From contig CASEYV010000014.1 of the NCBI GenBank assembly GCA_949292245.1, forward strand, positions 1 to 32,312: a stretch of DNA of 32,312 nt, written 5' to 3'. The stretch comes from an uncultured bacterium. GTDB lineage: Bacteria > Bacillota_I > Bacilli_A > RF39 > UBA660. The stretch's first letter is position 1; each line of letters begins with the position of its first letter. The notes under the pieces are model-generated. The model was not told the origin of the DNA and did not search any database. It was given only the letters and a program-made list of their open reading frames with translations. Below are positions 16,002-23,997 of this stretch, in pieces. The position numbers and the translations under genes are program-made.

Positions 16002-17903
16002 ATGGCAGTAAAAAAAGTAAATACTTTAAATGCACATGAAAATCCTTCCACAAATGAAAATGAGTTTGATGTAGAAAATTATATGAATGTCAATTGGGAA
16101 AAGATTATAGATGTAGTAGATAATAATGCAGACGAGCTAATAGAGGCTCAGCAAACTCAAATAATTCAAAATTCAACCATATCAAACATGAATAATGCTA
16201 TAGAGCAAAACTCAGAAGAAATATACGAAAACGCAAATAATATAATAGCACTTCAAGCAGAAAATACAGCACTAAAAGAAGAATTACAAAGACAGAAAGA
16301 AGATAACAAGCTAAATGGGTTAACAGAAGACAACGAAGGAGAAATGTTACACATAACAAACACTACTGGAGCTAGGTTTAATAGTTTGGAGATTTTCGGG
16401 AATGAAAAGCAAGAAACTAGAGAGGGATATAATAAACTTAAAAATCATTTACAAAGTAAAACGATAAACGGTGTTGATGTTGTTGTTAATTCTGACAAAA
16501 GTATAACTTTAAATGGAACAGCTACAGCATTTTTTCAATTAATTTTGTTAGATACAGATGATACTCCTATAATTTTATCACCAAAAACTTACACTATGTC
16601 CTTAAAAGGCAAAATACTAGGTGTAAATTTCGTAGGGACTGAAAACGGAGTAGATGTTCCATGGCTAGCAAGTACAGTCACAAAAGAGAGTGTTCAAAAA
16701 ACATATCAAAACGAAACAACTATTACAAAAATATTATGTGCAATATCGCAAGGAACTCAACTTAATAATGTTAAATTATACGCTATGATATATGAAGGAA
16801 CAGATGAGAAAGAATACGAAGAATACGGTGCTATGCCTTCTTTTGACTATTCTAGCGAGGTAAAAGCTGTTGGTGGTATAGAATTAAAAGTTGAAAACAA
16901 GAATGTTTTTTCATTTGAAAAAGCAAAGAGACTAGCAACTTATGCTATGCCGTCTTATGAAGTTATAGATAACAATAATATAGAGTTAAAAAATTCAAAT
17001 GATTGGGCATATATTCAATATCAATACACTTTAAAAAAGAATACACAATATACAATAAGTTTTGATTTAGAATTTGAAGGTGTTGATAATGTAACGCAAT
17101 GGTGGACAACGATTGAAGATTCACTAGGGAGTATAGTTACGAATTATGTAACTCTTATTAACAATAAATACATAAAAACATTTAGCACAAGAGAAGATTC
17201 AATATTAAAAATAAAATTCTATGCTTCAACCGTAATAAATCCTACATTAACAATAATTAAAAATATTCAAATAGAAGAGAAAAATTTAGTAACAGATTAT
17301 ATTGCACACGAAGAACAATCTTTTGTTGTACCTGTTCAACAAAAAATGCTATCTGGGGATACATTTACAAAAATAGATGGCTCTTGGAAAGAAGTGCACA
17401 CATGGCAAGAAGTAGAATTTAATGGGGAAGAAGAATGGGCAATGAATTATGGAACGTCACTATTTAATCTTTCTTCTAACAATATCTACAATCAATCTAG
17501 CACAGAACATAAGGCTTTATGCAATATGGCAAAATTTGAAAATAGACAAGCTATAATGGCAGACTTAGCAGATAAACATTTTGCAATGCAGGTTGCATAT
17601 AATTCTATATTCTTTAAAGATAGTGACTTTAAAACAGTAGAAGAATTTAAAGCAAAATTAAAAGAATTGTATGAAGCAGGAACACCGCTAAAAGTAGTTT
17701 ATAAAACAGACACACCTTTAATATTAGATTGTACAAAAGGACAGACAGAGATTTTAGATAAAATAGAACAAGAAGCAAAAACATACGAGGGAGTAACTAA
17801 TATTTACACAGAAGACGAAGTAGGAGCAATTATAAAGACAAATACAAATGTAGATTTAAAATCTTTAATAAATAATATACAAGAGCAATTAATTGCAGAA
17901 TAG
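16002..17903 (+). CDS. Tail fibre / receptor-binding protein
   Basis: A 633-residue protein. The N-terminal region (LNAHENPSTNENEFDVENYMNVNWEKIIDVVDNN) is a common attachment leader of phage fibres. A coiled coil follows at about 40-110, then beta-rich domains (KTINGVDVVVNSDKSITLNGTAT; a second jelly-roll-like stretch with NDWAYIQYQYTLKKNTQYTIS) resembling carbohydrate-binding modules. It probably recognises the cell surface. A GGAGG site lies 8 bases before the start. It precedes another surface-binding protein and the lysis genes. Confidence 0.75.
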   Translation: MAVKKVNTLNAHENPSTNENEFDVENYMNVNWEKIIDVVDNNADELIEAQQTQIIQNSTISNMNNAIEQNSEEIYENANNIIALQAENTALKEELQRQKEDNKLNGLTEDNEGEMLHITNTTGARFNSLEIFGNEKQETREGYNKLKNHLQSKTINGVDVVVNSDKSITLNGTATAFFQLILLDTDDTPIILSPKTYTMSLKGKILGVNFVGTENGVDVPWLASTVTKESVQKTYQNETTITKILCAISQGTQLNNVKLYAMIYEGTDEKEYEEYGAMPSFDYSSEVKAVGGIELKVENKNVFSFEKAKRLATYAMPSYEVIDNNNIELKNSNDWAYIQYQYTLKKNTQYTISFDLEFEGVDNVTQWWTTIEDSLGSIVTNYVTLINNKYIKTFSTREDSILKIKFYASTVINPTLTIIKNIQIEEKNLVTDYIAHEEQSFVVPVQQKMLSGDTFTKIDGSWKEVHTWQEVEFNGEEEWAMNYGTSLFNLSSNNIYNQSSTEHKALCNMAKFENRQAIMADLADKHFAMQVAYNSIFFKDSDFKTVEEFKAKLKELYEAGTPLKVVYKTDTPLILDCTKGQTEILDKIEQEAKTYEGVTNIYTEDEVGAIIKTNTNVDLKSLINNIQEQLIAE

Positions 17904-17913
17904 GAGAAAAATT

Positions 17914-18384
17914 ATGTTTGAAATTATAAAAAATGTAATAAATACAAAAGATTTTGAACTAAAAGATATTTTATACAAAATAAACAAAATGTGGATAGAA
18001 AGTGCAATAACAGAAGAAGAAAAAACGCAACTAGATGAATTAGCAAGAGAGAATGCAGTAGCAGAGAATAGTTATGCACCTTTACAAAAACAAATAGATA
18101 ATGCTAATTCTAGAATGGACGAGCTAGAAGCAAGAATAGTAGCATTAGAAAAAGGAGAAGGCGAAGAAACAGAGCCAGAAGAACCTGTTGATGAATATCC
18201 AGAGTACAAGCAACCTGCAGGTGCACATGATGCTTATCATGTTGGAGACAAAATAACATATAATGGTAAGAAATACATATGTAAACTAGATAATTGTGTA
18301 TGGGCTCCAGATGTTTATCCAGCAGGTTGGGAAGAGGTTGTAGAAGATACAGAAAGTACAGAAGATACAAACGAGGAGGGCTAA
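17914..18384 (+). CDS. Tail-associated protein with C-terminal chitin-binding-like (CBM5/12) module
   Basis: A 156-residue protein. An N-terminal helical part (FELKDILYKINKMWIESAITEEEKTQLDELAREN) resembles the XkdW-type leader of tail proteins. A short coiled coil and a Glu/Pro linker follow. The C-terminal AYHVGDKITYNGKKYICK...VYPAGWEEV is the W/Y-rich CBM5/12 (ChtBD3) fold that binds sugar polymers. The GGAGA site at 17903 selects ATG 17914; an in-frame TTG at 17893 lies before it. It may help bind peptidoglycan or surface glycans. Confidence 0.75.
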   Translation: MFEIIKNVINTKDFELKDILYKINKMWIESAITEEEKTQLDELARENAVAENSYAPLQKQIDNANSRMDELEARIVALEKGEGEETEPEEPVDEYPEYKQPAGAHDAYHVGDKITYNGKKYICKLDNCVWAPDVYPAGWEEVVEDTESTEDTNEEG

Positions 18385-18385
18385 T

Positions 18386-18817
18386 ATGCAAGAACAGCAA
18401 ATATTAGAGAGACTTGTTGCAGTTGAAGAAAGAAGCAAATCTAACACTAAAAGATTAAATGAAGCAGAAGCAAAAATAAATGAAAACGAAAGAGTTTTAA
18501 ACAATGTAGATAAGTCTCTTTCTGTAACTGTAGAACAAATTAAAAACATAGCAGAAGATTTAAAACAGACAAGTATTAACTTTAAAGAAGCTATGATGAG
18601 AAGCAATGCTGCAAACTCTAAAGAAACTGAAGTATTAAAAGAAAAGTATAATGATCTAGAGAGAAAATACGAAAAACTAGATTCAAAGATTGAGCATGAG
18701 ACAATAGAGAAAGATGCAGAAAATTGGAGAAATTCTAAAAAACAGATAATTGCATGGGGAATATCTGCAGCATTAGCAATAGTAGCAGCAGCCTTAGGAA
18801 TATCAAAATTTTTGTAA
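18386..18817 (+). CDS. XhlA-like haemolysin / membrane-anchored lysis protein
   Basis: A 143-residue protein: long charged coiled coil (residues about 10-115) followed by one C-terminal membrane helix (IIAWGISAALAIVAAALGISKFL). This is the layout of the XhlA family, which assists holin/amidase lysis in Bacillus PBSX and relatives. GGAGGG precedes the start; the holin gene follows 15 bases after the stop. It opens the lysis cassette. Confidence 0.8.
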   Translation: MQEQQILERLVAVEERSKSNTKRLNEAEAKINENERVLNNVDKSLSVTVEQIKNIAEDLKQTSINFKEAMMRSNAANSKETEVLKEKYNDLERKYEKLDSKIEHETIEKDAENWRNSKKQIIAWGISAALAIVAAALGISKFL

Positions 18818-18832
18818 AGGAGGAAAATAAAT

Positions 18833-19135
18833 ATGGAATTTTTAGAAGTTATCAAAGAATATGTTAGACCAGAATTATTGGTTTTAGCAGTAGTATTATA
18901 TTTTATAGGAAAAGGAATTAAAAAATCTGAAACTATAAAAGATAAATATATACCAATAATATTAGGTGTTATAGGAGTAATAATATCAGGAATATATGTA
19001 GTAGCAACAAGTAATATTGCAGGATATCAATCAATATTAATGGTGATATTCACTTCGCTAGTTCAAGGAATATTAGTGGCAGGATTAGCTGTTTATGCTA
19101 ATGAGAATATAACACAATTAAAAAAGGAGGAATAA
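18833..19135 (+). CDS. Phage holin
   Basis: A 100-residue protein with three predicted membrane helices (about 17-30, 42-60 and 66-88) and a charged C-terminus (ENITQLKKEE). The short size, the GKGIKKSETIKDKYIPIILG motif between helices 1 and 2, and the place between XhlA-like and amidase genes fit the holin 5_2-like family, which makes membrane lesions that let the amidase out. A strong AAGGAGG site precedes it. Confidence 0.8.
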   Translation: MEFLEVIKEYVRPELLVLAVVLYFIGKGIKKSETIKDKYIPIILGVIGVIISGIYVVATSNIAGYQSILMVIFTSLVQGILVAGLAVYANENITQLKKEE

Positions 19136-19137
19136 AC

Positions 19138-19257
19138 ATGGATAATATTGTAGAAGAAACGGTTGAATTTTCTCAAGAATTATATGAGAAAAATATAGCA
19201 GGAAATACATTTAATGTAGAATATGAAAAGGGGGAAGATGAAAATGCAAATAACTAA
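19138..19257 (+). CDS. Small acidic ORF in the lysis cassette
   Basis: A 39-residue acidic peptide (MDNIVEETVEFSQELYEKNI...) starting 7 bases after an AAAGGAGG site, the best ribosome binding site in the cassette. Its 3' end overlaps the start of the amidase gene in another frame, so it may serve to couple translation. No membrane helix and no known motif. Real by its ribosome binding site and position; function unknown. Confidence 0.55.
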   Translation: MDNIVEETVEFSQELYEKNIAGNTFNVEYEKGEDENANN

Positions 19258-19978
19258 TGTAATATGTCCCGAAAGTAAGTATCCTATAAAATGTCCATAT
19301 GAAATGACTCCTGAATTTATTGTAGTACATAATACAGCAAACGACGCTAGTGCTATGGCTGAAGTTTCATATATGATTGGAAATAATAACAAAGTTTCAT
19401 TTCATGCTGCAGTAGATAATGAAAGAGTAGTAACAGGTATTCCATTTAATAGAAATAGTTGGAACGCTGGAGATGGCGGAAATGGAAAAGGTAATAGAAA
19501 AGGAATATCAATAGAAATTTGTTATTCAAAATCAGGTGGAGAAAGATTTGAAGAAGCCGAAAATTTAGCAGCATCATATATTGCGTATTTATTAAAACAA
19601 TATGGATGGGGAATTGAAAAAGTAACAAAACATCAAGATTATAGTGGGAAATATTGCCCTCATAGAACATTAGATCTAGGATGGGAAAGATTTTTAAATA
19701 AAGTAAAAGAACATTTAGGAATACAAAATCAACCAGTAGAAAGTAATCAAATTATTAAAGAAGGAAGTGATGAACCAGTGCGTCAATATGTAAATGGTAG
19801 TACACCAGAACCAATATATGCAGATACAAATTTAACAAAAAAAATAGGAAGTTTAAATCCAAGAGAAACTTGCGATTGTTTTGGAATATTCAATAATAGA
19901 CCTATGGTTAGATATAAAGTAGACGGAACTAATAATTATAAAATAGGATTTGCAGTTTGGACAGGTGGAGTAAAATAA
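19238..19978 (+). CDS. Endolysin: N-acetylmuramoyl-L-alanine amidase with C-terminal SH3-like domain
   Basis: A 246-residue amidase_2/PGRP-type enzyme that cuts the amide bond between MurNAc and the stem peptide. Residues 1-160 carry the zinc ligands: VVHNTAND (His), VSFHAAV, and KHQDYSGKYCPHR with the His, Lys and Cys expected for T7 lysozyme-like amidases. A linker of about 20 residues leads to a C-terminal SH3b-like cell-wall-binding domain (EPVRQYVNGSTPEPIYADTN...GFAVWTGG). Alternative in-frame starts are 19223 and 19244; AAGGGGG at 19227-19234 and the usual MKI/MKM opening favour 19238. Followed by a terminator. Confidence 0.88.
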   Translation: MKMQITNVICPESKYPIKCPYEMTPEFIVVHNTANDASAMAEVSYMIGNNNKVSFHAAVDNERVVTGIPFNRNSWNAGDGGNGKGNRKGISIEICYSKSGGERFEEAENLAASYIAYLLKQYGWGIEKVTKHQDYSGKYCPHRTLDLGWERFLNKVKEHLGIQNQPVESNQIIKEGSDEPVRQYVNGSTPEPIYADTNLTKKIGSLNPRETCDCFGIFNNRPMVRYKVDGTNNYKIGFAVWTGGVK

Positions 19979-19987
19979 AAAAATATA

Positions 19988-20025
19988 AGCTAGATTAGAT
20001 TAATTTCTAGTCTAGCTCTTTTTTT
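19988..20025 (+). terminator. Strong terminator ending the late operon
   Basis: Twelve-base-pair stem (19988-19999 with 20006-20017, one G-U), loop TTAATT, then a C and seven T. It closes the late (structural and lysis) transcription unit. Confidence 0.88.
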
Positions 20026-20305
20026 GTGTCAAAGAGCATCAAAAATAAGGTATATAAAAGTATATTAACTTAAAATAAAAACGGCTTAAAACGGATTGTG
20101 AAAGGTCGATTTTTTAGTGAATTTTTAATTTTTGTGTTAACAAAATTTGACAAATAAAAAAAACAATGTTACAATAATATTAACTTTATTTTACATTTTT
20201 ATTACAACCATTTACAAGTCTATAAAAAAATGTTATATTTTAACTGCATAATTCGACAATCTTTTTTTAGCTTTTATTTTATAATATTGCTAAGGAAGTG
20301 ATTGC
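20026..20305. other. Gene-free stretch between lysis and cargo genes
   Basis: About 280 AT-rich bases between the late terminator and the DUF433 gene. It holds the promoter at 20147 and two copies of AAAACGG around 20075-20096. I see no ORF. An attachment site could lie here or in 21181-21344, but I cannot point to a core sequence. Confidence 0.6.
20147..20175 (+). promoter_or_regulatory. Promoter for the DUF433/DUF5615 pair
   Basis: -35 TTGACA at 20147-20152, 17-base spacer, -10 TACAAT at 20170-20175. It gives a leader of about 125 bases before the first gene. Expression from the prophage is expected as nothing resembling the CI operators lies nearby. Confidence 0.65.
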
Positions 20306-20734
20306 ATGAAAAAAGAGAAAGGAGTGATGGATATGACAGAAACTTTAGAAAATTTTACAAGAATAATGGAAGACTATGAACCAAAGCAAAAACAGGAAAC
20401 CCCAAAACTAAACACCATTATAAATTTTTTGAAATTAAAAAACATAACTAATCAACAAGAAGATATTATAAATACATATACAGAAAGAAACAAAAAGATT
20501 AGAAATGGAAGAACTGTTATAAAGGGAACAAGAATTACTCCAGAAGAAATAATGCTAATCGTTAAGGAAGCATTTGATAATAATGTTAATGATGTTGCTC
20601 AGTTATGCAAATACATTAAAGAACAATATCCATCAATTGATAGCAAAGAAAAAATAGTTGCTGGAATTTCATACACAATACAAAAAACAAATACATTAAA
20701 ATTTATTATAGGTGTAATTATTGGAATTAAATGA
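20306..20734 (+). CDS. DUF433-like antitoxin
   Basis: A 142-residue protein; residues about 65-135 match DUF433: RNGRTVIKGTRITPEEIMLIV, then a DVAQLCKYIKEQYPSID loop and a C-terminal IVAGISYTIQ helix (family pattern GxPVIKGTRI...yP...A-Y). DUF433 proteins pair with DUF5615 toxins. Three in-frame starts exist (20306, 20327, 20333), each near a purine-rich site (AAGGAAG and AAAGGAG), so the true N-terminus is uncertain. The last 4 bases overlap the next gene. The hydrophobic C-terminal tail (LKFIIGVIIGI) is unusual for the family. Confidence 0.75.
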   Translation: MKKEKGVMDMTETLENFTRIMEDYEPKQKQETPKLNTIINFLKLKNITNQQEDIINTYTERNKKIRNGRTVIKGTRITPEEIMLIVKEAFDNNVNDVAQLCKYIKEQYPSIDSKEKIVAGISYTIQKTNTLKFIIGVIIGIK

Positions 20735-21171
20735 ATAAGCTTTTATTAGACGAAAATGTTGCTATCAGAATAAAAGGGGAATTAATTCAATTAGGATACG
20801 ATGTTTTTCATATAAATGATGCAGAAAAAGGTATACCAGATGAAGAGGTATTTAATAAAGCTCTAGAAGAACAAAGAATACTAATAACTGGCGATGATGA
20901 TTTTAAAGCTTTAAAATTTAAATATAAAATGGCAATTATCTGGGTTACTCCCAAAGCTAGATTTTGTGAAGATGTTTCTGAAAGAATTGATTGGATTATT
21001 AAAAATATTGAAAAATATAACATTGATATAAATAAATCTTTTATAAGTATTAAAAGTGATAAATATTGTATTCAGTATAGAAAGAAAAAAGGCGTACTAA
21101 GTCGAATTGCTGAAAAAGAAATAGAACTTTCTAAAATAAAAAAGAAAAAAACAAGAACTAGCAAAAACTAG
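20731..21171 (+). CDS. DUF5615 (PIN-like) toxin-type nuclease
   Basis: A 146-residue protein starting NKLLLDENVAIRIKGELIQLG, with ILITGDDDFKALKFKY and VTPKARFCEDVSERI: the DUF5615/Mut7-C PIN-like fold, with acidic residues in LLDEN and TGDDDF as likely metal ligands. Partner of the DUF433 gene, which it overlaps by 4 bases (ATGA). A Lys-rich tail (about 120-146) is extra. Such pairs are proposed toxin-antitoxin systems. The location between lysis and integrase is typical of prophage-borne cargo. Catalysis was not tested; the family name is the main evidence. Confidence 0.78.
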   Translation: MNKLLLDENVAIRIKGELIQLGYDVFHINDAEKGIPDEEVFNKALEEQRILITGDDDFKALKFKYKMAIIWVTPKARFCEDVSERIDWIIKNIEKYNIDINKSFISIKSDKYCIQYRKKKGVLSRIAEKEIELSKIKKKKTRTSKN

Positions 21172-21180
21172 TTCTTTTTA
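21153..21180 (+). terminator. Terminator of the DUF433/DUF5615 operon
   Basis: Perfect 9-base-pair stem AAGAACTAG/CTAGTTCTT (21153-21161 with 21168-21176), loop CAAAAA, short T-run. It overlaps the end of the toxin gene. Confidence 0.8.
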
Positions 21181-21285
21181 TTATGCAAAACCAATATAAA
21201 AAACTACTTTGAATAAACTATGTTCAACAACTGTTTTAGAAAAAATTTTTCATATATAAAAACACTCTTTTTGTAAAAAAACTGG

Positions 21286-21312
21286 TTGAGAATATAAAAA
21301 ATGTGCTATAAG
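21286..21312 (+). promoter_or_regulatory. Weak or extended -10 promoter
   Basis: TTGAGA at 21286-21291, a short 15-base spacer and TGCTATAAG, an extended -10 with TATAAG at 21307-21312. It would serve the small ORF at 21345. Moderate support only. Confidence 0.4.
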
Positions 21313-21344
21313 AATATATAGAACAAACAAAGGAGAAATGATAT

Positions 21345-21503
21345 ATGAAAAATGTAGTAAAAGATGATGCATTAAAAGAATTAAATTTTACAGAAAAATT
21401 TTTTATTGAAGAAGAAAAATATCAACAACTTAAGAAAAAAATGTGTAAAGAGGATAATTATTTTAATTCAGAAGAAATGAGAATTTTATATATATTACGC
21501 TAA
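21345..21503 (+). CDS. Small ORF convergent with the integrase
   Basis: A 52-residue charged protein (MKNVVKDDALKELNFTEKF...) preceded by an AGGAGA site 8 bases away. No known family. It overlaps the 3' end of the integrase gene on the other strand by 9 bases. TTACGCTAA occurs at 21495-21503 and again at 21506-21514. It stands alone, after the toxin operon and its terminator. Supported by its ribosome binding site only; function unknown. Confidence 0.55.
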   Translation: MKNVVKDDALKELNFTEKFFIEEEKYQQLKKKMCKEDNYFNSEEMRILYILR

Positions 21504-22550
21504 AATTACGCTAAGACTTGCTTTTTTATCTTCTTCTGATACAGCATGTAAATAATAAGCAGAAGCGGTAGCTGGTAAATGTCCGAGCCTATTTGCTATT
21601 GTTACTATATCTACGCCTTTAGATGCTAAAATACTTCCGTTTGTGTGTCTTAGATCATGTAAGGTTATATATTTTAAGTTGTTTTTTCTAAGAAAATTTT
21701 GCCACATTTTTGTATATGTTGATGGATAACAATTAAATATTAATTCATCAGGATTTTGATTATTATAAATTTCTTTCAGTTTATTAACAAGAACTTGAGG
21801 GATAACAAATTGTCGAGTTCTTTTATTTTTTGTTTCTTTTAATTTTGTTCCATTAATTTTTACAATTTTATTTTGAATAATATGCATTATGTTATTGTTA
21901 AAATCTATATCTTGCCATCTTAATCCTAAAACTTCTCCTCTTCTTGCACCAGTATAAAAAGACACATATACCATTGTTTTAAAAGGTTCTTCTTCCTTTT
22001 CTAGTGCTTTAAACATTTCTTTTATTTCTTCATTATTATATATTTCTTGCTCTTTTTTTGGTTTACTATAATTTTTGGGAATAGTAACATATTTCGCAAC
22101 ATTTTCATGCAAATAATCCCATTGAATAGCCTTTTCTAAAATTGACGAGATTAGTTTTATATAGTTTTTTATTGTTTTACTAGACAAATTATATTCACTT
22201 AATAGTTTATTGGCGAAATCTTGAACGTGAAGTCTTTTAAGCTTAGATAATTTATATTTCCCTAGCTCTGGCAAAATGTATTTGTTTAATTGACAAGCAT
22301 AATTCATTACTGTAGTGTCTGATAAATTATTTTTTGCATATTTGTCAATAAACATCTGTGCAAATTCTGTGAAAGTTATGGAGTTTTGCCTTGAATATTG
22401 TCCTTTTTCTACATCTGAAACAAATAAAGCTAATTTCCTATTTGCTTCAGTAGGAGATGAAGCGGTTATATATTGACTATATCGTTCATTTTCATACATG
22501 TATTCTAAGCGCCATTTGTTTGTTCCAGTAAGTCTTTTTGTTCCAGCCAT
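21495..22550 (-). CDS. int: Tyrosine-recombinase integrase
   Basis: A 351-residue phage integrase. Residues about 1-55 are an AP2-like arm-binding domain (GTNKWRLEYMYENERYSQYITA). About 60-160 is the SAM-like core-binding domain. The C-terminal catalytic domain shows TGARRGEVLGLRW (catalytic Arg), LHDLRHTNGS (H-x-x-R) and ASAYYLHA (nucleophile Tyr). It integrates and excises the phage at att sites. It is transcribed on the minus strand downstream of the repressor with a short gap (54 bases). Its 3' end faces the cargo genes. Confidence 0.93.
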   Translation of the reverse strand: MAGTKRLTGTNKWRLEYMYENERYSQYITASSPTEANRKLALFVSDVEKGQYSRQNSITFTEFAQMFIDKYAKNNLSDTTVMNYACQLNKYILPELGKYKLSKLKRLHVQDFANKLLSEYNLSSKTIKNYIKLISSILEKAIQWDYLHENVAKYVTIPKNYSKPKKEQEIYNNEEIKEMFKALEKEEEPFKTMVYVSFYTGARRGEVLGLRWQDIDFNNNIMHIIQNKIVKINGTKLKETKNKRTRQFVIPQVLVNKLKEIYNNQNPDELIFNCYPSTYTKMWQNFLRKNNLKYITLHDLRHTNGSILASKGVDIVTIANRLGHLPATASAYYLHAVSEEDKKASLSVILA

Positions 22551-22604
22551 ATATTTATCCTCCTATAATTAAAGATAACAGTTATAACTCTGTTATCTTT
22601 AGTG

Positions 22605-23594
22605 TTATTTATTTATTTCCATTTTCCCTACATATTTTCCTAATATTTTAATAGGTGTATTTTTATCATATATTTGTGTCTTAAAGGATGGGTCGTTTGA
22701 ATCAGGTTCTAATACAACTACATCTCCTTTTTTAGTAAATCTTTTTAAAGTAGCGTCATATCCATTAACTAATACAACTGCTATTTCTCCGTCTTCTACT
22801 ATATCTTGCTTATGAATTAGTGCAAAAGCTCCATTTTTGACTACATTATTCATACTTTCTCCGTTAACACGCAAGAAAAAGTGTTCTTCTGGATTTAATA
22901 TTCCCATTAATTCTGGGTCTATAGGTAGCCTTCCCTCTATACATTCTTCTGCCCAATTAGGTTGTCCCGCTGATATTTGACCATAGACTGGGCACATATA
23001 GAATTTGTCTTTATTCTTTTTAGAATTGATTTTAGATAAAAGTTGGTACAAATAATTTTGAAAATTATAATTTTTTGTTTTATTTATCACATCATTAATT
23101 ATATTCATATCTATTTTTTCAATATTATTAGAATCTAATAAATTCAAATAATTAATAGCTTTTAAAAAATGCATAAAAACAATCTTAAAATTTTCAAAAG
23201 ATTTATTTGATAAATTATGTATATAATCATAATTTTCTTTTGGATTAATAAAAAAATTAAATATTATCTTTTTCTCGTCACTGGTAAATCCTAATTCATC
23301 TATAATAACATTTAAATTTGAATCTTTTACACCAAAAGTTTTATATAACATTTTATCAAAATCATAATCGGAATATCCGCAAACTGTCATTAATTCGTCA
23401 TATGTCACAATACCGTTTGAAGATACTGCTAATTTTTCTAATATTTTTGGTTTAGGTGGTTCTTCTAGTTTCATATTCATATATTGAGAAAGATAAGTTC
23501 TATTTATTTCTGATTTTTTTGCGAAATCCCTTTGACTATCATAGGTTTCACTTATATTTTTTAAAATTTGAGCGAATTTATTTTTATCAAACAT
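22605..23594 (-). CDS. CI/LexA-type repressor (HTH plus S24 peptidase)
   Basis: A 329-residue repressor. An N-terminal HTH (DSQRDFAKKSEINRTYLSQYMN) binds DNA, a long linker follows, and the C-terminal S24 domain shows the GQISAGQP Ala-Gly cleavage site, VNGESMNNVVKNG (catalytic Ser) and GYDATLKRF (catalytic Lys). RecA-stimulated self-cleavage on DNA damage is expected. An in-frame ATG at 23609 precedes it, but GGAGGT (minus strand, 23607-23602) selects 23594. It faces the Cro-like gene across the operator region. Confidence 0.88.
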   Translation of the reverse strand: MFDKNKFAQILKNISETYDSQRDFAKKSEINRTYLSQYMNMKLEEPPKPKILEKLAVSSNGIVTYDELMTVCGYSDYDFDKMLYKTFGVKDSNLNVIIDELGFTSDEKKIIFNFFINPKENYDYIHNLSNKSFENFKIVFMHFLKAINYLNLLDSNNIEKIDMNIINDVINKTKNYNFQNYLYQLLSKINSKKNKDKFYMCPVYGQISAGQPNWAEECIEGRLPIDPELMGILNPEEHFFLRVNGESMNNVVKNGAFALIHKQDIVEDGEIAVVLVNGYDATLKRFTKKGDVVVLEPDSNDPSFKTQIYDKNTPIKILGKYVGKMEINK

Positions 23595-23613
23595 AAAAAA
23601 TACCTCCAAACAT

Positions 23614-23642
23614 AGTATATATCAATGGTTTAAAAAAGTCAA
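23614..23642 (-). promoter_or_regulatory. Promoter of the repressor gene (PRM-like)
   Basis: On the minus strand: -35 TTGACT (23642-23637), 17-base spacer, -10 TATACT (23619-23614). An operator-like dyad lies between the boxes. The leader would be short, with the ribosome binding site near its 5' end. Confidence 0.6.
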
Positions 23643-23645
23643 CAA
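23626..23645. promoter_or_regulatory. Operator-like dyad, copy 1
   Basis: TGGTTT-N8-CAACAA, an imperfect copy of the TGGTTA-N8-TAACCA unit. It sits between the -35 and -10 boxes of the minus promoter. Confidence 0.4.
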
Positions 23646-23648
23646 AAA

Positions 23649-23668
23649 AAGTTAAAAAAAATTTACCA
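23649..23668. promoter_or_regulatory. Operator-like dyad, copy 2
   Basis: AAGTTA-N8-TTACCA, just upstream of the -35 box of the early promoter. Confidence 0.45.
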
Positions 23669-23674
23669 AAACTA

Positions 23675-23703
23675 TTGACACAATATAGTAAATAAAGTAT
23701 AAT
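23675..23703 (+). promoter_or_regulatory. Early rightward promoter (PR-like)
   Basis: Consensus -35 TTGACA (23675-23680), 17-base spacer, consensus -10 TATAAT (23698-23703). The transcript would start at about 23710, inside operator copy 3, so repressor binding there should block initiation. Confidence 0.85.
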
Positions 23704-23708
23704 GCAAA

Positions 23709-23728
23709 TGGTTAGAAAAAATTAACCA
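23709..23728. promoter_or_regulatory. Operator-like dyad, copy 3 (best copy)
   Basis: Perfect dyad TGGTTA-N8-TAACCA over the expected PR start point. The half-site recurs at 23626, 23649 and 23964. Confidence 0.65.
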
Positions 23729-23746
23729 AAGAAAGAGGTGGAGAAA

Positions 23747-23980
23747 ATGGAAATTAATATGGGGGCATTTGTTACTTTATTAAGAGAAAAATTTGAAAAT
23801 AATCAGTCTCAAATGGCTAAAACACTAGGAATTAGTAGATATCAACTAAATATTATATTAAAACATAAAGGTAAAAATGCTGGGAAAAAAGTTATTGGAG
23901 CAATTATAAAATTTTGTGATGATAATAATTATGATTTTAGAGATTATATTTTTTTAATTCAAGATGTTAAAAAAAATTAA
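23747..23980 (+). CDS. Cro-like HTH regulator
   Basis: A 77-residue protein with one helix-turn-helix (NNQSQMAKTLGISRYQLNIIL) followed by a short C-terminal tail. It is the first gene under the early promoter and divergent from the repressor, the usual place of Cro. An upstream GTG at 23738 is in frame, but GAGGTGGAG at 23735-23743 selects ATG 23747. Operator copy 4 overlaps its end. It is expected to repress the repressor gene during lytic growth. Confidence 0.8.
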   Translation: MEINMGAFVTLLREKFENNQSQMAKTLGISRYQLNIILKHKGKNAGKKVIGAIIKFCDDNNYDFRDYIFLIQDVKKN

Positions 23981-23983
23981 CCA
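23964..23983. promoter_or_regulatory. Operator-like dyad, copy 4 (downstream of cro)
   Basis: ATGTTA-N8-TAACCA overlapping the stop of the Cro-like gene. Same spacing as copies 1-3. It may be a distant auxiliary operator or chance in AT-rich DNA. Confidence 0.4.
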
Positions 23984-23997
23984 AAGGAGAGATAAAG

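Noticed and set aside
15500..18384. Diversity-generating retroelement acting on the fibre genes
   Set aside because: No reverse transcriptase and no template repeat seen in the window.
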